Origin: Amoebidium appalachense
Taxonomy: Eukaryota > Ichthyosporea
Reading direction: 5' to 3'
DNA: 64,000 nt
Assembly (NCBI GenBank): GCA_963693365.1
Contig: CAVNZM010000008.1
Coordinates: 1,054,001-1,118,000, forward strand
Shown here: positions 57,682 to 64,000 of the stretch, one piece after another
How the letters are laid out: every line of letters starts with the position of its first letter
Numbering within the stretch: the first letter of the stretch is position 1
Translations under genes and position numbers: made by a program
Notes under the pieces: generated by a model
Told to the model about the DNA's origin: nothing
The model's input: only the letters and a program-made list of their open reading frames with translations
The model's database searches: none

Positions 57682-57840
57682 TGTGTGTGCGTGTGTGCGT
57701 GTGTGTCTCTCTGTGTGTGTGTGTGTGCCCACGGTGTGTGTGTGTGTGTGTGTGTCTGTGTGACATGTGTGTGTGTGTGCGTGCGTGCGTGAGTGTGTGT
57801 GTGCGTGTGTGTGTGTGTGTGCGTGCGTGCGTGCGTGTGC
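57592..57840. repeat. (GT)n microsatellite array
   Basis: A pure GT run of about 88 bases is followed by degenerate GT/GC/CTGT repeats. It is intergenic. Confidence 0.95.
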
Positions 57841-58231
57841 ACGTGCATGTGCGTGGGTTTGGAGGGGAGGCGGGCGATGTAATGATACATTCGCTAGCCT
57901 CCATGATAGTTATTTGACTCTCGGGCCAAGGCCTAGGAAATTCGGCGGTATCAACAGGTTTCATTTGTGAAACCATGCTCATATATCCATGCTTTTAACC
58001 AAAACGGGTATCTTAAAGCTTGATCGATTCACTGATTTGGATTTGCTAATAATTGTGCGCACATAGATTTCGACGGCTCAGCCTCGGAACCCACACATCA
58101 TGCCGTATACGAATTTGTAGTGCTAAGTACGTAACTACCTGCAACAGAAAAGAGCAACCACATGTACATACGGCGAATAGCCATTCGACAACCCACGAAT
58201 CAGGCAACACTCTCTGCATATAGTGCACCAT

Positions 58232-58259
58232 ATGTGTGTCATGATGACATGACACACAT
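58232..58259. repeat. perfect 12-bp inverted repeat
   Basis: ATGTGTGTCATG, a 4-base loop, then CATGACACACAT. It could be a hairpin or a dimeric protein site; nothing nearby decides its role. Confidence 0.7.
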
Positions 58260-58935
58260 GCAGCCTGACTAGAAGCCATGTAGGCGTGATATGTCGAGAT
58301 TTCCACACTGTGGCACGGTGGTGCCACCCACAGCGGCCGCTCAAACTGGACACCAAATAGTTGCAACTCTAATGTGACCACTCTCCTTTGCGTCAAATAA
58401 AACTCACGAGCATACGCATGTATCAATGGCCACGATTTTATGACCAGTATACATAAAACTGGCTTCATGCGAACCCATGCGTCCACGTGTGCCGTGCATG
58501 TACGTGTAGACTACAACTTGTGCCCTTGGGCCAATGTTTTGCATCGAATGTACAGGAGTGATGGAATGTGATGGATCTAAAGAGAGCGTGCGATGGATTG
58601 GCTACCCGCGCACCGTGAGTCCGTGACCGCGCGCACTCACCACCACCTCTGTTGCAACCTTCCGAAGTCGACCTCAGCAGTGGCTGCTTGTTACACATTA
58701 AATAATAAATTTACTTTCTACCACAATAAGAAGTTTCTCAATTATTAGAATTTTAGTTACGTACATGCCCGGCGGTTGTATTCAAATCATGGAGTGACAA
58801 GTCAATTGCAAGTCGATCAGAGCCGAGCAGTCCGGATCCCTACATCTCACGATAGAAAAATCCCATAATGCCAAAAACGCCACCCAGAATTTTATTTCAC
58901 TAGTGCAGCTAAGCCATATATAAATATGTATACTG

Positions 58936-58937
<2 letters not shown>

Positions 58938-58988
<51 letters not shown>
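58938..58988. repeat. (TA)n microsatellite
   Basis: About 25 TA units in an AT-rich intergenic stretch. Confidence 0.95.
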
Positions 58989-58991
<3 letters not shown>

Positions 58992-59482
58992 CCACCCGGC
59001 CATTCGCGCGCGGGCACTTTTGTTCTCTTATCTGTTAATGATGTTCAATCACTAATTGGCCCAAATCAGACCAATCAGAAATCCAAGGATGACAACCGGC
59101 AAACAAATGCATGACTCTATGCGAACCATCATCATCGTATCTGCATACCTTATATTTGATTGGTCCATATGGAAAGGCCGATTTTGAGCCATCTGGCTGG
59201 TGGTCTGAAGGCTCTGAACAGTGCCGATACATAACGCGCACACACACACAAGGCCGCCCCAGTCATACATGCATGCTTCTAAGCACACTGCAGTTGCAAT
59301 CGTACTAGTATAAGGAAGGTTGATTACAGTGTGGTAAAGAGCTACGGCTCTTAGACTAGACCGTGAAAACCTTGATCCCCAAAAACAAACTCACGTCCGA
59401 GAGCGGACACCACAACTGCAACTTAAATAGTTTCTTCTACAGAGTAACTTTCCCTTTACAGTACTTCACTTAATAATACACC

Positions 59483-60827
59483 ATGATATCTTCTGCCGAT
59501 AACACGCCTCCTACAGGCAGCCCTGTAGCGAGCTTCACCAGCAGTCCACGGCGCACATCCATGACGGGCCACCGTCGCACCTCCACAGGGGGTAGCCACC
59601 GCTCTACCCCATCGAGCTCCCCCTCGCCCTCCGCCCCTGCTACCCCTGAAACCGTCCCCCGCATTTCATCACACATGTCCATTAACTCTGGTGACTCGGG
59701 GTTTACCGTGGGCACGCCGCAGTCTGTACGCAAGTCAACATCTTCCTCTTCTCTTCCCAACACACCGAGTATCGCACGCAAAAACTCAACTGTTTCCATC
59801 GCATCGACTGTTGCTGAACCAATTGAGTCTACGCGTTTTGCCGCGTTTTCAGGGCATCAACATTACCGCCCCGACGCCAACACAAACTACTATGCGCCCC
59901 CACCCCCACCCAAGACGGGGCAGAAGCCGAGGCGCATCTGTGCTGTGGTCTATCCATTCTTCAATGAAGAGAAGAATGAGCTGGAACGATCTCTGCAGGC
60001 CATGTTTCAGCAGGTGAGTGAGTGTACACAGAAACCATCACCACACACCGTACGGTACATGTTTTGCAAATGGTTACACACCATACATGGTAGAAATAAT
60101 TGAGCACGATAACACCCAAAAAAACAAACATCATGTACACATGTTTAATACCTGAATTTGTACAGGCACAGGAGGTGTTACCAGCACACACTGTAGCTGC
60201 CATGCATAGACGCACAGGCACAAACACGCCCACACACTGCGACAGGCTCACAAAAGTTGAGTAACGTTCAAAAAACCAAACACCTACTGGACACACACCA
60301 CCACGTGCCGAACACCCAACCTTAGCACACAAAATAACTCGCACGCACCCACGCACACAACAAACTACTCACCGTAATCCATTTTCACAGGCACACGACC
60401 TTGATGCTGTAGGCATGGACGTGCACGCAGTAGCAGTGATGGACGGGTGGTGGAAGGCATCCAAGAGCATGAAGCAGTACATGAAGGAGATGTTTCCTGC
60501 TAACGAGGGCGAGGTGCCCTGGTGGGAGCGCATAGAGTCCATCCCCGAGAAGTCAGACCTGTGTGAGACCTATGTGCTGCAGAGGGTAGATGAGGACGGT
60601 CACACACTGCCCGTGGATATCGGTACGTGCCCTTCCTCATTCACAAAGTGCACACACACGCACACACGCATGCATGTATGAACACCTGCACACGCACGCA
60701 CTCGCGAATGCACGCACGCTTATATGCAAGCGCGCAAGCACACACATGCATGCATGCATGCAAGCGCGCACACGCACAGGTACACACAGTCACACACACA
60801 CACACAAACAAACACATACACACGCAT

Positions 60828-60869
<42 letters not shown>

Positions 60870-62344
60870 CACACACACACACACATGCACTCATACACTC
60901 ACACACATGCAGACCCCTACACACGTGTGCGCGCACGCACACGCACACCATTGCACACAAAATGTCACCCACACAACGGTGTGTGAGCTTTACACCGTAA
61001 TCACGATGCCCACACACTCTTCCCACATACATAAACACGCACATAGTCTCTCTCACGCTCTCTCTGTTTCTCCCTCTTTCTCTCACCCCCCCCCCCTCTT
61101 TCTCTCTCTCCCCCGCCCCCCCGGTCTCTTATTTTCTCTCAATCTTTCTCCCTCTCTCTCTCTCTCCCTCCCCCCCCCCCCCCTCCCCAGTCTCTTCTCT
61201 TTCTCTCTATCTTTCTCTCTCTCTCTCTCGTCTACACTTTCTTTCCCCCTCTTCTCTCTCACCGCCTCCCCCCTCCCTTCCCCTCCACCTCCCCATGCAC
61301 GCACACACACACGTCCACCCGCACCCCTCCCCCCCCCCCCCCCCCTTCCCCATCACCGAGCACCATTCACTCATTGCCCGCCTTCTTCCCCCCCCCCCCC
61401 CCCCCCCCCCCCTTCCTCCCCTCCAGGCTACGGCAGCCAGATGAACCTCACCGTCATCATCAAACGAGACAACCGCCGCAAGCACAACTCCCACGAGTGG
61501 TTCTTCATGAGCTATGCCCCTGCCATCAATGCCGAGTATGCCTTTGCCACTGACTGCGGCACACTGTATGGTGATAAATGTCTCTTCCACCTGGTCAAGC
61601 ACATGGACAGGCACGAGGATGTGGCTGCAGCTACGGGCAGGCAGAGGGTTATGAGTGCTGCTATGCAGGTAAAGAACCCCTCCCCCCCCCCCCCACACAC
61701 ACACAAATTACGAGATAGAACAGCCCGAAATTCGAATTAGTAGCACCGCAAATATTGGGTCAGTGTGTTACGGACCCCGCCCATATATTCTATTCTTCGA
61801 ATTAACACAAACCCACTTCCGCCCACCAGCACAACTCCCCTTCCCTCCCTCCCTCCCTCCCCGTTCTTCTTGCCTTTCGAATTGTGTAAGTCCCTCTCCT
61901 CCCCCCTCCCTCTCCCCCCCCCTCCCCCCCCCCCCCCCCCCCGCCCACCCAGCCCCGCCCTTTCTCCCACTATCCCCGCCTACAATACTCCCTTCCCTCA
62001 CCTCCTTCTCCAAACAATCACATTGTGTCCCCCAATTTCCTAACACTCACCCCCCCCAGGGTACTGAGAATGAGGGCTGGCTTGCCATGTGGTATCGCTG
62101 TGGGCAGGCCTACGACTATGAGGCATCTATTAGTAGTTTCCAGGGGGCATTCTCATTGGTCGGCATGCTGCCCGTGCTGCCCGGCCCATGCGGCCTGTAC
62201 AGGATGGCCCATGTCAAGGTGATTGATGATACACACCCTACCCCATTATACGCACAAGAGACACACAACTACAAAAGCACACACACACAGCGCACAAAAC
62301 CACAAATGTGCACACACAACCACACACATACAGATACAAGATCC

Positions 62345-62375
<31 letters not shown>

Positions 62376-63319
62376 AGGGGCTCCCTACTTCCCCCTCCCC
62401 CACTGCTAAAAACCCACTCACCATCCCCCCTCCACGTCTCCCCCGCCCGCCCCCTCCCCCCTTTTCATGTGCCCCTCCCCCCCCCTCCCCCCCCCCCCCC
62501 CCCCCCCCCCCCCCACATACACACACACACACACACCCTTCGCTATTGCCCCTCGTCCCCGACTTCCTTCTCTTCCCCCTCAACCGCCCTCTCCTCAACA
62601 CCCTCCCCCCCCCCCCCCCCCCCCCCCCCCCCTTCTCTTCTCCCCTCTCTCTTACCCCCGTCCTCCCCTTCCTTCCCCCCCCCCCTCTGCCCCCTCCCCC
62701 CTCACCCACCCCCATCCCCCAACCTTCCTCCCACCCCTCTTTCCAAAAAACATTTGTAAAACACAAATTAACCAACCAACACGTACAGGGTGAGTGCCTC
62801 GAATATTATTTCAACACAGTCAACATCAACCCCGATGAGACGGACATGGTCACAGGCAACCTTCTACTGGCCGAGGACCGTATTCTCTCCTATGCTGCCG
62901 CTCTGATCACAGGCAAATACACCGTGTGGGTGCCTCATGCTGTGTTCTACTTCGAGGCAGAGACGGACTCCATGCGATTTATTGCTCAGAGGCGCCGGTG
63001 GACCAATGGTTCATTTGCGGGATATCTTTACCTGATAATTACACACCCTGGTCTACTGCTGAATGCTCCGCACACGTGGTACGTAACCTCAAGACTCCTT
63101 CCCTCCCCCCCCCCCCCCCCCCCCTCCCCCCACCAAAAAAAAAAAAAATCCTTTACCCCCCCTCCCCCCTCCCCCCCCCCCCCTTGGCCCCCCTTCCCCC
63201 CCTGGCCGCCGCCCCCTCCTCCCCCAAACTCCTTTCCCTCCTTCTCCCCTCCCCCTCCAGCCTCGTCCCCAGGCCCCCCTCCCCCATCCCTCCCGTCCCC
63301 ACCTTTCCCCCTCCTTCCT

Positions 63320-63350
<31 letters not shown>

Positions 63351-63904
63351 TTTCCCCTCCCCTCGAGTTCCACCGCCAAACGTATGCTCGGATCCAAGAA
63401 GCAACACCACCACCAAAAAAATAACAATTAAAATGTATGCCGCCTCCTACACCTCCTTCATGATCCCTTACTTACCCCATTTTAAACCCCCCCCCCCCAA
63501 CCACCCACCCCCCCACCCACCCTCCCCCCCCCCCCCCCCCCCCCCCCAACCAACACACACACACACACACAGGTATTTCAAGGTGATGATAGCCTTCCTT
63601 CTAGGGCTGCAACTTCTCATGTTCCTTCTCGTGTCCATCGCCCCCGCCATCTTTATCTCCATGGCATTCCAGTCCGTCAAAGCAATCATCAACACAGGAG
63701 ACAGCGTGCAGTACGCCATACAATACTCCGTGCTTGTGTTCTACGTGTGCCTGTACCTTGCATTCACCTACAAGCACAGCAAGGAGAAGTTCGTTCCTCA
63801 CCTCTACTACATTGCGCTGTTCACCAATGCATTCATGCTGGGTCTGATCCTGACTGCTATCATCATATCCGCATTTACGGGCGACTGGAAGGTCGTCGGT
63901 GTGG
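59483..63904 (+). CDS. chitin synthase (partial, 3' end outside window)
   Basis: Family 2 glycosyltransferase polymerising UDP-GlcNAc into chitin at the plasma membrane. Exons: 59483-60013, 60391-60622, 61427-61668, 62060-62218, 62789-63078, 63573-63904, all in phase, 595 residues so far. Residues 1-125 are a Ser/Thr/Pro-rich, probably disordered and phosphorylatable tail, followed by APPPPPK. The catalytic domain starts at RRICAVVYPFFNEEKNELER. Key motifs are TDCGT (about 296-300), LPGPCGLYR, AEDRIL with the catalytic-loop EDR (about 417-419) and QRRRW (about 455-459). Exon 6 encodes several membrane segments of the chitin-extruding channel. No transmembrane segment precedes the catalytic domain. 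The window ends just after a CCA-repeat-derived ACCACAG, the likely acceptor of exon 7. Confidence 0.95.
61035..61425. other. pyrimidine-only stretch in chitin synthase intron 2
   Basis: CT-repeat and C-tract sequence leading up to the exon 3 acceptor at 61426. It is the pyrimidine counterpart of the purine tract at 36480-37640. Confidence 0.8.
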
Positions 63905-63957
63905 GTATGTGCTCCCCTCCTTTTTTTCCCCATCCCCCCCCCCCCCCCCCCCCCCCC

Positions 63958-63999
63958 CCCACCACCACCACCACCACCACCATACCACGACCACCACAG
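63958..63999. repeat. (ACC)n tract ending in a probable acceptor
   Basis: Trinucleotide ACC repeats run into ACCACAG at the window end, in the chitin synthase intron after exon 6. Confidence 0.7.
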
Positions 64000-64000
64000 A

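Larger units (their letters stand above)
57040..59482. other. spacer between transporter and chitin synthase genes
   Basis: Mostly unique sequence with a GT array (57592-57840), a (TA)n run (58938-58988) and a perfect 12-bp inverted repeat (58232-58259). Short frames on both strands have no family features. The chitin synthase promoter should lie here. Confidence 0.5.

Noticed and set aside
58046-58486. 146-codon minus-strand frame
   Set aside because: No domain, no start context and no neighbour support; consistent with chance in unique DNA.

Overview
This is nuclear DNA from an intron-rich eukaryote. Eight protein-coding loci can be rebuilt from spliced exons. In almost every case the exon ends carry GT and AG and the reading phases agree from exon to exon. 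About 10-11 kb is coding. Most of the rest is introns and spacers filled with G/C homopolymers (up to about 46 bases), GT/CA dinucleotide runs and minisatellites. Most long open frames in the window are translations of these repeats and are not genes.

Layout: (1) 283-6094, minus: mitochondrial-type 3-oxoacyl-ACP synthase (OXSM/KAS), 3' end outside the window. (2) 8646-8960, minus: intronless small secreted protein with four CX3C motifs. (3) 10089-17004, plus: EndoU-family endoribonuclease, 9 exons. (4) 18936-29110, plus: cullin-1, 18 exons, 740 residues, complete. (5) 32481-38173, minus: METTL9/DREV-type methyltransferase; the C-terminal half is secure, the N-terminal joins are not. (6) 40096-50237, minus: pentameric ligand-gated ion channel subunit with a signal peptide, 13 exons, 674 residues, apparently complete. 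(7) 52222-57039, plus: FLVCR/SLC49-type major facilitator transporter, 5 exons, 493 residues. (8) 59483-63904, plus: chitin synthase, 3' end outside the window.

Organism: a chitin synthase, an EndoU, an FLVCR-like carrier, a METTL9-like enzyme, a pentameric channel and a CUL1 in one intron-dense region would fit a unicellular relative of animals such as an ichthyosporean. This is inference from gene content; a stramenopile or another chitin-making protist is not excluded. The genes look like ordinary unlinked neighbours, not a cluster with a shared job.

The most unusual structure is in the introns. Several introns carry tandem repeats whose unit contains a copy of the adjoining splice junction (4224-4505, 22226-22425, 28211-28370). 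Many introns also start inside a (GT)n run or end in a (CA)n run that supplies the AG.
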